Shown one piece after another: positions 13,401 through 24,903 of a stretch of 64,000 bases of DNA. How positions within the stretch are numbered: the first letter of the stretch is position 1; each line of letters opens with the position of its first letter. The translations under genes and the position numbers were made by a program. The stretch lies in contig OX637291.1 of assembly GCA_951799445.1 (NCBI GenBank), forward strand, positions 7,442,501-7,506,500, in the 5' to 3' direction. The notes under the pieces were generated by a model that had not been told where the DNA came from, did no database searches, and saw only the letters and a list, made by a program, of their open reading frames with translations. This stretch comes from Pseudisothecium myosuroides. Lineage: Eukaryota; Streptophyta; Bryopsida; Hypnales; Lembophyllaceae.

Positions 13401-15941
13401 CCATGTTCAGACCACTTTTTCCATTACCTTGTCTGGTTATCTGACCGAATTGTACGCATGTTAGCCTCTTAATTTCCAGTACGGAATAATCGATGATGAA
13501 AAAGCAGGGGAAATTAGATTTTGTTCACCACTAGCTTTTTTATGTCCATTTTGAGGTTTTCAGGAACGACTGCGATGTGACTTTTGCGCTGTTAATGTCA
13601 ACTTCCTTTGTGTGATTTGCATTTTGAACTGTATAATCATTGTATTTACTGAATTTAGACTTTTGATATTTCCTGTGAACAGGTGGCGGTGTTTCTTGGT
13701 CTTGGTGTTGTCCTCATCGGTGCCTGGGTTGGCTTTTGGGGAGTGCGAAAAATGGTCCTTGCGGAGGATGGAAATGTAGACTCTGGTGTAGCCAAATTTG
13801 TGAAATGGGCAATACGTGTCATTGGTGGTGTAATGCTTCTCCAGGTATCAGTTCACTCAATCCTCTGGAAGGCGTCAGATCAGCTAATTAGATGTCCTTC
13901 AGTGATTACAGCAGTTCTTATAATCAGACTCTGTGGGGACTACATTATCGCACCCCACAGCTTTTACAATTTTTTCTTACTTTGTCCTCTGCCGATCAAG
14001 TTTTCTGAAGGATTATGAGAACTTTGTTCTTTGTTCTTTGTTCATGTATTATGTTGATTGCCTCCTTGGCATGCATGTCGACTGTTGGCAGAAATTCAGC
14101 TGATGTATGTTGACATATTGTGTCTGCTGCAGTCCTCGTACGACATTGTGTTTTCAATATTGGCACTGTTACTCGGATCGTCAGCAACATGGGTGTTGGG
14201 GAAGTTCTTCAACATTCTGGAGAACCTTGAAGTTCCGGAAGCTTTACGGCATCAGTGGTCTGAGTGAGTCTTCTGTGCCGTATTTCCTGCTCATCTGCGT
14301 GCATTGTGAATTAAGGAGATTGGTATTAACGATTTTGCCATTGTACAGGTACTGGGAATCAGAAGGAATTTTTGCGTGGGCAAAGGAAAAACTGCTAGAG
14401 CTTTGGTCCAAGTAAGTGCCTTCATCAATCTTTATCAATGTGACATGGAGTACATATATTGTCCATGTGCAGGAGTTTTAGCATGAATATTCTACAGCGG
14501 GATGCCTTCAAAATGTGGTGGTATTTCATCATCTTGGTATATTTTGTTGGTGAAACTTGAAAAGGGTTTGTAATGAGGTAGAGGTAAAGCCCGTGAGTCC
14601 TTACAGGCTTTTCGACATGTACCGAGTACTTAATTGGCGATGAATGAGATGGCAGACTCGCTCAGTTCAGATGTAGCGGAAGTTTTGTCACTGACTTCTT
14701 GTGTTTGTGGGAGAACAGAAGGCCTATGATGCAAAGACAGGGTGCCTTCCGGCACGCTTTGAAGCGAGGTGCCATCAACAAGCCAATAACTAAAACTCAG
14801 GCAAATTCTCTGCAGAATCTTCCTGGCAAGGAGGCCCTGACAAGGTGGGAGCAAGTCAGTGCCCTTTCAAGAAGACATTTAACAGGTAATAGCCTTGAGA
14901 TGAGATTTCCCTTATCTGGGGGAGCGTCTACTGCTTTGCAATTAGCTTGCCTGCCCTCTGCACCTGGGCACTTCTTGCACCGACCAAATAGCGCCAAATA
15001 GCTAACTGGAAGTAGTTACAGCTCAAGTTGTGTCAGCTAGCAAATTGGTGCTAACTTGCAATGAATCTACGTTTATCTCCACCCAGTAACTCCCCGATTT
15101 TGGACAAGTAAACTAACCGTGTCTATGCCAAATGGTTGGAAGTGCTAAAACCGCCTGCACTAAACCTCACATAGCAGTTAGCTAACTTTAACAGAAAAAC
15201 TCCCCATTAGTTACCTTGCAAGTGTGGGCACTCAATAGGCTAGTGACTAGCTTATGGGCCTTAGCACCCCAGTTTAGCTACTAGGCGCTTTTAGGTTGGT
15301 GCAGGCAGTGCCTAAGAGGATTTGCGGCTTGACAGTTTGTCGGAAGTACTTTTCTGTTGTCTATCAGAGTACAGAACATTCTCTTGTTTTCAAATATTTT
15401 AGCGACGTACTCATGTTGTACTTGCTACGCTTTTTCTCATATTTTCCATCAGACTTGACTTTTAGGACCGCAGGATATGATCAGAATCGTTTGGAGTATG
15501 TTTAGATCGCTAAAGATTCTGTAGCTGAGTACAGAATATTCTTTCGTACTCTGATTAGCTTGGTTTTCTAGCTACCACTATAATTTTGACAAGATCCATC
15601 TGATGAATGCAGTGCCTAGAGCGTCACCGTCTCCACCTCGAACGGTGCATGAGTTTTACTCCACGTATCACAAGACTCCAGATCGCCAGCCTTTGATGAG
15701 CAACGATTACAAGGCCACGGACATGACTGAAGAGGCAGTGGGGGATCTGGTCAGATCTCGGGACTTTCAAGAATGGTGGGCCAATAAGGTAGTCACCAAC
15801 AACCGTGTTTTCATTGCTCCCAATGAACACCGGGAAGAGAGACCTGAAGAGGAAGTGGAGGCTACAGCTTCCTTGCCTGAGGAGGATTTGATTTCGAACA
15901 AGAATAACGATCATTCAAGAAGGTATCCAGGAAAAAGGTAA
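10480..15941 (+). CDS. NEMP/TMEM194-type nuclear envelope membrane protein (DUF2215)
   Basis: Integral membrane protein of the NEMP family, whose members sit in the inner nuclear envelope; the Arabidopsis relatives are the PNET2 group. Exons: 10480-10612, 11128-11362, 12168-12328, 12583-12728, 13013-13075, 13235-13327, 13683-13844, 14133-14263, 14349-14411, 14719-14885, 15613-15941, giving about 560 aa. A signal peptide (residues 1-34, hydrophobic LLLLALLCVLPLL) precedes a luminal beta-rich domain (about 45-176). Hydrophobic segments follow near 181-199, 205-225, 235-262, 278-298 and 315-340, then a conserved block ending VPEALRHQW. The tail has FYSTYHKTPDR and SRDFQEWW, which resemble the C-termini of plant DUF2215 proteins. 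The last junction is uncertain: TGCAG|TGCC at 15612 fits donor 14885, whereas TTTTCTAG|C at 15571 would need a donor near 14845. Two MITEs sit in introns. Confidence 0.88.
11712..11901. mobile_element. pogo/Emigrant-like MITE in NEMP intron 2
   Basis: This 190-bp element has perfect 24-bp inverted termini, CAGTAGAACCTCTCTAAGTT plus GATC, flanked by TA on both sides (11710-11711 and 11902-11903). The terminal sequence closely resembles that of plant Emigrant/Lemi MITEs, which belong to the pogo branch of Tc1/mariner. Two internal copies of a GGGACCGGTCTGAC-like word add secondary symmetry. The perfect ends suggest a fairly young insertion. Confidence 0.85.
14967..15312. mobile_element. Inverted-repeat element in the last NEMP intron
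   Basis: Termini of about 44 bp are imperfect inverted copies: GGCACTTCTTGCACCGACC followed by AAATAGCGCC and TAGCTAACTGG, against the minus-strand reading GGCACTGCCTGCACCAACC followed by TAAAAGCGCC and TAGCTAAACTGG. The 346-bp body has no ORF. It sits between exon 10 and the final exon. Superfamily unassigned. Confidence 0.6.
15363..15560. repeat. Short repeat pair around GAGTACAGAA.ATTCT
   Basis: Near 15366 and 15528 the word GAGTACAGAAYATTCT occurs twice in direct orientation. In addition CTATCAGAGTAC at the left faces GTACTCTGATTAG at the right as an inverted pair. This may be a tiny MITE inside the last NEMP intron. Confidence 0.3.
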
Positions 15942-16836
15942 ATTCAAGCTTTTTGTATAGTATTACTCACTGGGACATCGTTTGAAGTCTCGAGGAAGAG
16001 GGGGTAAGAACTTCCTGTTCGCGTTTTTGTTTATTTTGAAGAGACTGCACAGTTTCATTTTCAGCTTCCTTTTTGATAAGCTGGAAGTTTTGTCGATTTT
16101 CAACTTAGATCCTGGAGTCTCTCCGACTGGAGGCATTGTTCACAAACAGTGCAAAGCTGCACAACATCTGTATTTTCATAATTACTTTAATCAGCACTTC
16201 TTTTGCACCCCTTGCTTAGCTGATGGTGAACATCTCCTGCAACATAGGCTGCTAAGGTATAATTCATTACAAGATGGACTTGTACTCTATTGAGGTTCAG
16301 TTGACATACAATTTCTGTTGTAAATGGAATATTTTGTGCATCATTGGCCTCACACATATGAATGATTGGGTCAGCAAGCGTTTTTTGATGAGGTGAACTT
16401 GTCGACGTATTTACTTTCGATTGCATTAGTGTACTGTGTGTGGCTTAGTCATTTGGAGCGGGTACGGTACCTAAACCATAAAATAGGGGCAAGGTTACAC
16501 TATGGAACTTACAGCATGCATACATAGAAAGTGCATTGGTCTCCTCTTTTGATGTACGTTTTGTTGTAATAGTCCATTATAGAACAAGAACGATGTGACC
16601 GTGAGGCTCTGTCCGTGCCAACCAAACCCTCGGTGTCAATTAAACCCTAATTGCATTGTGTAGTGCAAATGATTCAGAAATTCAAGAGTTGTTCCAAAGG
16701 ACAGAGCCAATAAATGTGAACTACTACAATAACTAACAATAATTTTAATTTTAATTATAATAAGTTGCTGGAAGGTATGAAATCCATTCATGTGGGATGA
16801 AAAGTTCCCTACACAAAATAGTGAAATTAGATTGCC
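15942..16836. other. NEMP 3' region and intergenic DNA
   Basis: This is presumed 3' UTR followed by AT-rich intergenic DNA. A possible extra exon (acceptor TTAG near 16109, short open frame) was considered but is not needed, because the main frame already ends at TAA 15939-15941. Confidence 0.35.
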
Positions 16837-17755
16837 TTAACCCCTGAAGTTCCATGACTATGTTTTCACCTCAAATGTTCCAAAACTACCATTTCTAGTG
16901 CAAATGACAAATTTTGGAAAAAACTTTTTTGGACGTATGTAACTGTTGGATCTTGTAGTATATTGACTTGAGAACATGTGGAAAAAATTTCAAAAATTTC
17001 CACCACATGATTGAAAGATATGAGCTTTTGAATTCATAGAAATCTTTTTGGGGGCCTTGCAAAAAACAAGGTTGTTGCACTTCATAAGGTTACATTTGTA
17101 TAAAAAATGTTCCAAATGGTGGTGCTTTTTTTGGATTCATTTTTCAAGGCAAGTTTGCTACATGCTTGAAAATTTCCATTCATTTGAAATTGTACAACAT
17201 ATAGGAAAAAATTGTAGTAAATAGAAACAAGTAGAAAATGATTTAAAATAATAAATTATTAAGAATTTAATTATGAAATTGAAAAATGCCTATCCCAATG
17301 GTTGTAAAGTTGTAATAAACAATCTACATCCTATGATTTTTTTTGCCCAAAAATATTGAAAATTGAGTTATATAAATGATTTCAAAGTTTATTTTAGAAT
17401 AGAGAACTGTTAAGTGCCCGTAAACTAAAACTCATAACTTTCATCTCAATGATCAAAATGGAATGATTCAAAGCTATCCTTATATATATATAAATCTAGA
17501 AAACAAGTTTTCAAATTTTTGTTTTTGGAAAAAGTGATTTTTTTTAATCTACCCATTTCCAATTAAAGTAGCATATTAGGCCTTAATTTTTGACTCATAT
17601 TACCAAATGTCATGATATTTTGAGTACATAAAAGATATTCCTCGTCCACACCTTCTATTAAAATTTCAGCCTAAATTATGAAAATCCTCATTCACACCAA
17701 TCTATTCAAAATTTCTATGTTGTTAAAAAACGCATGATGGTCTTTTAGGAATTAA
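16837..17755. mobile_element. TTAA-flanked piggyBac-like non-autonomous element (copy 1)
   Basis: The body (16841-17751) begins CCCCTGAAGTTCC and ends GGTCTTTTAGGAA, bounded by TTAA at 16837-16840 and 17752-17755. The flanking sequence TTGCC|TTAA...TTAA|CAATTAGG matches the unoccupied paralogue near 9810-9825 (TTGCC TTAT CAATTAGG on the minus strand), so TTAA was duplicated on insertion. No transposase ORF is present. TTAA duplication and C-rich ends are hallmarks of the piggyBac superfamily. Confidence 0.7.
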
Positions 17756-17890
17756 CAATTAGGTTGCCTTACCTCAAGAAAGTTACTTTACAAGTCATCA
17801 AAGTCAACAGAAATTTCTGCAAATACTTCCATTTGCACACATGGAGGTTCATGAGTCCCAATTGCAACAATAATTAATTCAAAACTAATG
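17756..17890. repeat. Continuation of the dispersed repeat also at 9685-9832
   Basis: This is an inverted copy of the 9.7-9.8 kb segment. It shares ATTAGGTTGCCTTA, TCATCAAAGTCAACA, CACATGGAGGTTC and GAGTCCCAA in the same order. It was split by insertion of the TTAA element just upstream. Confidence 0.6.
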
Positions 17891-18350
17891 CATTCTTGTA
17901 CAGTAATAGTAAATTAAGACTTGTGGTAATTTGAAAGGAGAGGATTCTTTGCTAAGTGATTAAACACAAGATCTAAACACATGCAAGGTGAGTTATCACT
18001 CACTCCACAAAAGAAGAATTCAAGAATCTATGCAAATGCAAGAGAAATTGGAGCTTTACTAAAAGGCAAACACCATAGCTAAACAAACTCCAACAACAAA
18101 TTGTCTCTCTCAAAACACCTACAAGACTCAACTTGGCAAGAATGCCAAGTCAAGGGAGCCTTAAAGCCTAAATACACAAAACCCTAGTTAACACAATAAA
18201 TACCCCAATTTTGCTTTCATATTTGATGTAGATTTTTGTCACTCAATCTATTGTGTATTATGATCTTTATTTAGACAACAAGCCACGTCTATCTAAGGTC
18301 AATGTACAAGTTGAAATGCTTTACAATTGACACTCTTCAACAAACTTCTA

Positions 18351-18923
18351 CTCCCTCTATCCCACTAAAAAACTCCAAAAAGCTTCTCCACGAGGGATTA
18401 ACTATATTTTCAGTCCTTGTACCAATGATACATGCATTCAAAAACCAGCAACCCATCCCTTAAATCTATGCAAAATCTCCAACTTAGGTGCTGTCATTTA
18501 GGCACTCAAAATCCATGCAAAAAGTATCATCATTTGAACATAGTTTGTAAATGCTACCAACTTTGTCATTCTTGATGACTTAAAGGTTGGTGGCAACAAT
18601 GGGATTCTAAAAACATCTATCCCAACCTAAATACCTGCAAGAAAGAAACTTGGCCCACTTCATGAACAAATATTCATAGCGCCAAAGTGGTCACCAAACC
18701 CATCATCAATACTATTGTTTGAAGAAGCACAACAAATACAAGGTGCCTCATATGGGCAAGGCCAAGTTTTCTAAGAGAAGAGTGCTCCCTAATCTCTTGA
18801 CGTGCCTCCACAAGGTTGTTCAACACCACCAACACTTACTCAACGGTTGAAATCATAAAACGGAACTTTTTAGTGGGACAAAAATTGTGCCTGATTTGGA
18901 GGGTTTTAGTGGGACAGAGGAAG
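18351..18923. mobile_element. Stowaway-like MITE (573 bp)
   Basis: The left end CTCCCTCTATCCCACTAAAA and the right end, read from the other strand, CTTCCTCTGTCCCACTAAAA are inverted copies of about 26 bp, flanked by TA (18349-18350 and 18924-18925). The CTCCCTC start and TA duplication are typical of Stowaway elements of the Tc1/mariner superfamily. There is no transposase ORF. Confidence 0.75.
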
Positions 18924-19605
18924 TAATTCTCATCTATTCCCAAACATAGGGCAGTAAGCCACAGGAACAACTATAAGAGATGTCCACATGACATGATGTC
19001 ACAATGAAACAATGAAAGCAAAATCACTTGAAGCTTTAGAAGACGAGATCCCACACAACAGTAGGCAATACATCAAAAAAGCCAAACAGTTGTATACATA
19101 ACTAGTCACCCCCACAACAGAGCTTTGTTGTTGTGATAAACAATAATCGTTTGGGATCCTACAATAGCATTCTGTGCTTTTTGTTGACGGGTCCAGTTCA
19201 GGGTGACAACTAGCTCCCTGGGGTGTTTTGTAATAGTAATTTCTCCTCGATTCAGATTAGAAACCCTTCTTTATGAACAATTTGCACAATCTTAAAGTTC
19301 GACAGGAGGTGGTTCTCTTCACAGCAATATATGGGAAATAATCCTTTTCGCAAGACAATGCTTTCAGTGTACATGTTGGCAGAGTTGCTGAGCTAGTACA
19401 AAAGAGAGTTGATTAAGTGAATACATTCCTCCCTTCATCCTCCAATCACAACAGCACGTGAACCATCGCAAGGATTACCTCAATGGCGTCGAGCTGCCAG
19501 GATTGCGCGAAATCTTACCCCTTACTCGCAACATTTCAAGTTGAAAAAAGGAACTGTGTTCCTGTCTGAAGATGCCACAACGGGAGGTTGGTGCAAATAA
19601 TCTTG
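18924..19605. other. Intergenic and probable 3' region of the minus-strand RimM-like gene
   Basis: No gene motif is seen. The part nearest 19605 is GC-richer and probably holds the 3' UTR of the neighbouring minus-strand gene. An ORF at 19475-19708 overlaps that gene's last exon in another frame and is not supported. Confidence 0.35.
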
Positions 19606-22600
19606 TCAGGAGCTTGGGCGACGAATTCGTGGCCTCCTCATGGTCAGGGTTTTGATACCTAGAAGTTCCGCAATAGCCTCCTGCCCATACTTCTGCAATT
19701 CCCCCCAATCTAGCATCAATAGGTACTCAAACAAATTAGTAGAACACGCCACCACCACCCACAGTTTTAGAAAACCTAACCGCGTTACAATCACGGAGTT
19801 TGAGTTAGAAACTACCTTAAATGGCGATTAGAGTTTAGGGTTTAGAGTGTAATGCATTGATTCAAAGGCGGAGAATGAAAACCCTACAGAAGCCATGAGG
19901 TTACCTGAAACGCATATCTCAAGTCTCTGCGACCATCTGTTATTATATCTGCCTGTTTTGGCAGGCGCAGAAAACCTTTTTCAACGGCCTCTTTCCAGAT
20001 GGCATCCTTGTGATCTTGTTTCTCGATTTTATTGATATCTGGATAAGTATTCAGCAGATTCTCAAACAAATAATCTTTCATTGCTTCTGCGGCTTCTTCC
20101 ACATTTTTCCACCGTCCTTTCTGCACATCAAGCAACAAACCGTGAAATTCTTTTGGCTAATATCTCTTCATCCTCCCCTGATAATGCATACAAGAGAATT
20201 AAACAGTGCTCCACTGATAACACAGCAGTTTTTCTTCGAATCGAGTGGCCTTGAAATAAGCCATTCAGCAAAAACAAGGATGCATACACTATCTTCTAAT
20301 ATGCAGCATTATGACTGCAGCTGCGTTTTCATAAAAATTAGATTGTTTAACCCCTAAATGACGGACCTATGACCACTGACTCCAAGCCTCATTGTCCAAC
20401 ACTCAATTTGCTGCAATTTTGCAACTAGATATGTATGAAAAAATTTATATTTATTTTTCAGAGATGAAATTACATGTTTCCTTTACTTCACAAAAAATTT
20501 AGATTTTTTTGTGGAAAATTGATTTTCTTAGGAATTTTTGAAGAAAAAGTGAAGAAAAATCATATTAAATAGAAAATTATTTCAAAAAATTTGAAAATTT
20601 CACCATGTCTGTATATTACAATGGCAAACATCATGGTATAAACTCAATTTCCGTGTCATTCTATAATTAGAAAATACTAGACATTGAAAATACACCCAAA
20701 GTTCAAATTGCTATAAAATACTCAATATTAGGAATTTTTTCAAAATTCAAATTGGAGTAGAAACTAGAGTAGATGACCTTCATTTTGTTAGTTGGACTCA
20801 AACTCAAAAAATATGATTTTTGTGGAGAAATTTCAGATTTAGAGCAAGGAGGAACAACTTCCCAAAATACTCTAAAATAGCATATTTTGTGATCCGTTTT
20901 TTTTAATAACTTCTCATTTCCATGAAGACAAACATTGGAAAGAGTACAAACTCTATTGGAGAGTCTTCATAACCCAATATGCAAGGTCAACAAGGAAGAG
21001 AAGGATGAAAAATGCTTTTGAACTCTCTTTTTTCCAACAGTGTTGTCGTCGGAACACCACGGAATGGCGTCCGCGGCGCTCCAGGGTTAAGGAACATTTC
21101 GATAGCATCATAAAGAGAATTTACTTCACGATTCACGGGGAGGTCTCTCTATGATCACAATGGTCATACAAAGGCCTCCATATAATCACGATGACCATTG
21201 GGAGACCTCCCATTGAATTATGGGGAAGATTCTCTTTATGATGCTGCCTAGAAGTTCTTGAAACAATCTAGTCTTACTGATAACTCTAGTCTACAGTGAC
21301 AACCCACTCCAAACACAAATTTACGAGAGCTCGAAGTAGTAAAGAAACTTGCAAGTTAATGAAGAGCCTCAATTACCACGACCAAAAAAGTCACTGCATT
21401 TGACATGAATGCACATGACGAATGTTCAAAGAGTCACAAGCGACTGGACAAAAGAAATATATCTGAACTGATGCTTACTCCATTTCTCTGTGCTCGAAGT
21501 CCCATCTTGTTGGCTACTGCGACAACCCCACCCTGTTTCCGTACCGCTACAAGTAGATCATCCCGATTTTCTGCAATCAACTGGGCTGGTTTCGGAAACA
21601 ATGACCTGCGAGTGCAACTCATACGTCACATGACGGCATGAAGACAGGGAAAGACTAGACAATCTGTTTCAGCTGACAATCTGAATACATCTGTTGGTAA
21701 TTTAGTTTTCGACCACAAAGGGCAGAATTAAATCCAATGTATCTCACCAAGCACCCATTAAGAAAAACAAGTCATCTTACAGGCCATGATCCCGCATAAA
21801 TTCTCGGACCTCTGATTCGAGGTCCTTCACTTCACGCCGTCCAATAACCATGCGACCTAGTTGCTGAGCAACCTCCTTATAACCTCCATGCATCATTATC
21901 TGCCAGATATAACAAGCCCATTGTGTCAAGTTCATAAACCCAAGAGCTTTCGATTCCAAATGATCTGCTATAGGGAAACACAATACCATGCTTCCCAATC
22001 TGGAAGGCATTTTTCATCACACCAGTACTCCATTGCATAAGCAACAGACACAAACATTGAGGCATGTAAAAAGCATACCGCATTATGAAGGTCAAATCGG
22101 GCCATCTTCCTCAAAGTAACGGCGCGAGGCATCACAGCCGTTCCATAGTCATTCCAATCTTGACTCACAGGCGTGGGATTCATAATACTTGCAGAAGGAG
22201 GCTTCTCACTAACCATCTCACTAGTTATGAGATTAACGTAGTGCGTCTTCCCTGCTCGTTTCACACAGCCTCTCAATTACACTAATCCTGTCGCTCTAGA
22301 GCTAGAACAGCAGATGTCAATGCCAATAAAGGGGCCTAGTATTTTTTTTAAATGCTGAAGATATCCCTTCATCTTCAAACGATCAAAATGCTAGTCTATC
22401 AAATAGAAATTCCGTTCAATTATCAAGTTCCAGTCTTAAAAGCAATAGAAAAAGACATACCTGTGTCCGGATTGGTCTCTTCTCTCCAGCACTCCCCCAA
22501 AAATAATTCAATTTCTGAATCAAGATTTTGCAGATCTTCCCTACGAGACATGAAAGTCGGTAAGGGGAAAAGCACATAAAGTGGACCATGATATTCACAT

Positions 22601-24903
22601 ATGTTCTTAGACACATAAATAAGCATTGCTAGAGTCACAAGAATAGACTGGTATAAGCAATTGATCTTCCCTCATCCAAAAGGTTTACAATCGATGGCCA
22701 CCTAGTTCAACTACGAGTTCCGGCTTCTGTCCATTTTCCAGCAACGAAGAAAAGACCGACATAGAAATCATAATTACCAAAACCCCACTGGTCGACGCTT
22801 TGTACGAAGTCTCAGATCCTGAGCAACTGATGGAAAGCCTCCAGCAGCCTAGACAACAACAAAATTCTAGAAGTTCAGAAGTCAACACGTAGCCACAGTT
22901 TGGACCTTCCATTCTCCGTAAAAAGCTTCATGCATTACTCTGATTTATACACTAGAAGTGACAGAAAAGCAACCACAAAGTGCGAAGTTGTTTGAAGCAA
23001 GCGAGTGATCAAGAAATACCACTATCATCTCGACCAACTTCTGTTCTCCTGCTGCCTGCAATTGACGCCGTGTTGGCATATGTGGTTCTCTCTGGCCTGC
23101 TCATGAAACCAAGTCAGTAAGCTGGCTGCCGCAAATCCAGTCATTCACAGATTTTCAATCCTCGATCTTTCATCAATATCGTGTTCTGCATGTACGTAAG
23201 GTAGAAGACACTATAACCGCTAGAGACATAATCCCGTCTCCTATACCAACTCATCTCTTCCAATACACTTCGGTTGCTCTTCAATTAGCAGGTTGGGTGT
23301 AAGTATGACTAAGACTAAATGTCTATGGTCACTGAAGGAAATCAGGTTGTCTACTGCCCCTTCAATAATGTCCTAGACCCTCCCACATTAAATAATTGTA
23401 CCGTATACGATATGCATTAGAAATAATAAAAATTTCCCAATGAAATCACACTCCTAAACAAAGGGTAAAATGCTTAAAGAGCGCATCCTCCACCTAATAG
23501 AGTCGGCCAACGCATTCTGGGCTCAAAATAGCTGCATGTACCTTCAGTATGAAGACCGAACGTCTCCAGAGCTATTCGAATCTTCCGCAGGAGTTCGGGT
23601 CGCTTTGCCAATTCCATAAGGCCTTCTGGTGGCTACAAACATAACGAGGAATCTCAGTCACACTGCAAACCTGCTCGACATCAAAGTGAGTGAGGAAGGA
23701 AGGCATTCTTAATTACCGTGATGAGGATACACTGGGCTTTGGCGTCCACTTCCTTCACGACATCCTCCACCCATGGGATGAGATACTCGATGCCCGGAGA
23801 ATTGCTGTCGAATACTCTGAGTAAACAGTACTCCACGACTGAGGGATCAAAATATGAGGCAAGGCTCATCACCTCTTCCACATGGCCCACCGCTTCCCCC
23901 GTCTCAGCAAGCACCACCTTCCATCCGTCCAAATCCCAGTCAAGGATGTCTATAATCTCGCATCACAACACCGTTACAATATCATTGTCGATCCAAAGCG
24001 TTTAACCTTTAATCCCAATAAGCCCATTCTGGAATTATAAAATTTGAAGTTCGTAGAACTGAATAACAATTCTAGCCAACTAAGACTCCTATCAGAAAGC
24101 TCCTATTCATCTACCTAATTGCATGAGGGTTCGCCCAATCTTGTTTTTTCAAAGCGCAAAGCGTGTCAAACGCATATTGCCATATTTGAAAAGTACAATT
24201 TTAGATTTGATCAAGTCATTGAAATTTACTTAAACCCAAAATGTGGATGAGGAAGCAGTATTTAATAGCCTACATTGGAAGAATTGATGTTTTGTTCAAT
24301 GCAGAAATATGTTACAATTTTAGGTACATTCTAGTGTTTCCTATTCCGTTCAAGTCTATCAAAAAATATCAAAATAAGGAGTTGAAAATGGCACTCATGG
24401 AGGAAAAACCCTTGTAATGATTAACGACCGGTCAATTCATAATATCAATTCTAACAATTCCCAAACCAACATGTTCGAAATTCGCAGTGAGGAAACCCCC
24501 ATTACCTTGAGCTGAAGGAGATGGCCCGAGCTCTCTCGATGACTCCACCTGAACACTGGCGACGCTCAATGGCAACGGCCCTCGCAAGCATCTGCCAATT
24601 TGCACGACACTCTACTCAAAGTCGCTTCCAAAACAAAGCGCCCATTCCTTAAGGAAAAAAATATGAAAATGCTCAGAGAGAGATGCAAATACAATGCAAG
24701 AACAAACACCTCGAATTCCAAAAGTCTCGCAATTCGAACCCTCCAAATTTCAAATCGTGTGGCAAAATCTGCACTCCACGGGTTCTGAAAGTCACAGAAC
24801 AAGGTGCCTGGACGAGACTTTGCGCCACTCTGCTTCCATGAGAAACCGCACATGAGAAACCGCACACTACGCTCCTTCCTGCGGCAACCTCCATAGCGGA
24901 CAT
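19606..24903 (-). CDS. RimM-type PRC-barrel protein with four C-terminal GG-VA repeats
   Basis: Twelve minus-strand exons join in phase to 517 aa: 24903-24710, 24591-24506, 23949-23717, 23632-23542, 23096-23020, 22848-22778, 22540-22461, 22251-22079, 21899-21781, 21605-21479, 20120-19905, 19692-19606. Residues 1-60 look like an organelle transit peptide (MSAMEVAAGRSVVCGFS...). Residues 95-200 match the PRC-barrel half of the 16S rRNA maturation factor RimM: DGWKVVLAETGEAVGHVEEV, EYLIPWVEDVVKEVD, then PPEGLMELAK. Four repeats follow (208-240, 318-351, 379-411, 470-501) of the form P....L....R.DL..A....GG...VA..LGL, with W.DL..LE-like linkers. The RimM N-terminal barrel is not visible. An organellar ribosome-biogenesis role is inferred. 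Exons 1-2 rest on phase and composition and are less sure than exons 3-12. Confidence 0.85.
20347..21090. mobile_element. Possible TTAA-flanked element in a RimM-like gene intron
   Basis: It starts TTAACCCCTAAATGACGG and ends CTCCAGGGTTAA, inside the intron between exons 10 and 11 of the minus-strand gene. Only the outer CCC/GGG and TTAA match well between ends, so this is a tentative member of the TTAA family or a chance pairing. Confidence 0.35.
21100..21255. repeat. Hairpin-forming inverted repeat
   Basis: AGCATCATAAAGAGAAT on the left faces ATTCTCTTTATGATGCT on the right. Further inward pairing includes GGGGAGGTCTCTC with GGGAGACCTCCC and CACAATGGTCAT with ATGACCATTG. The roughly 70-base arms could fold into a long hairpin within the intron between exons 10 and 11 of the minus-strand gene; it may be a small MITE. 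Confidence 0.6.

Noticed and set aside
16110..16180. Extra terminal exon for the NEMP gene
   Set aside because: The main frame already ends at 15941 and the added short peptide shows no family similarity.
19695..19794. Alternative acceptor for the last RimM-like exon giving residues YLLMLDWGELQ before KYGQ
   Set aside because: TTGCAG|AAG gives RYAFQKYGQEAIAELLGI, which restores the repeat pattern of the other three units. The alternative disrupts it.
24566..24865. 99-codon minus-strand ORF as start of the RimM-like gene
   Set aside because: It reads through the predicted first intron in a different frame with many Phe/Leu/Ser residues and cannot be joined in phase to the PRC-barrel exon.
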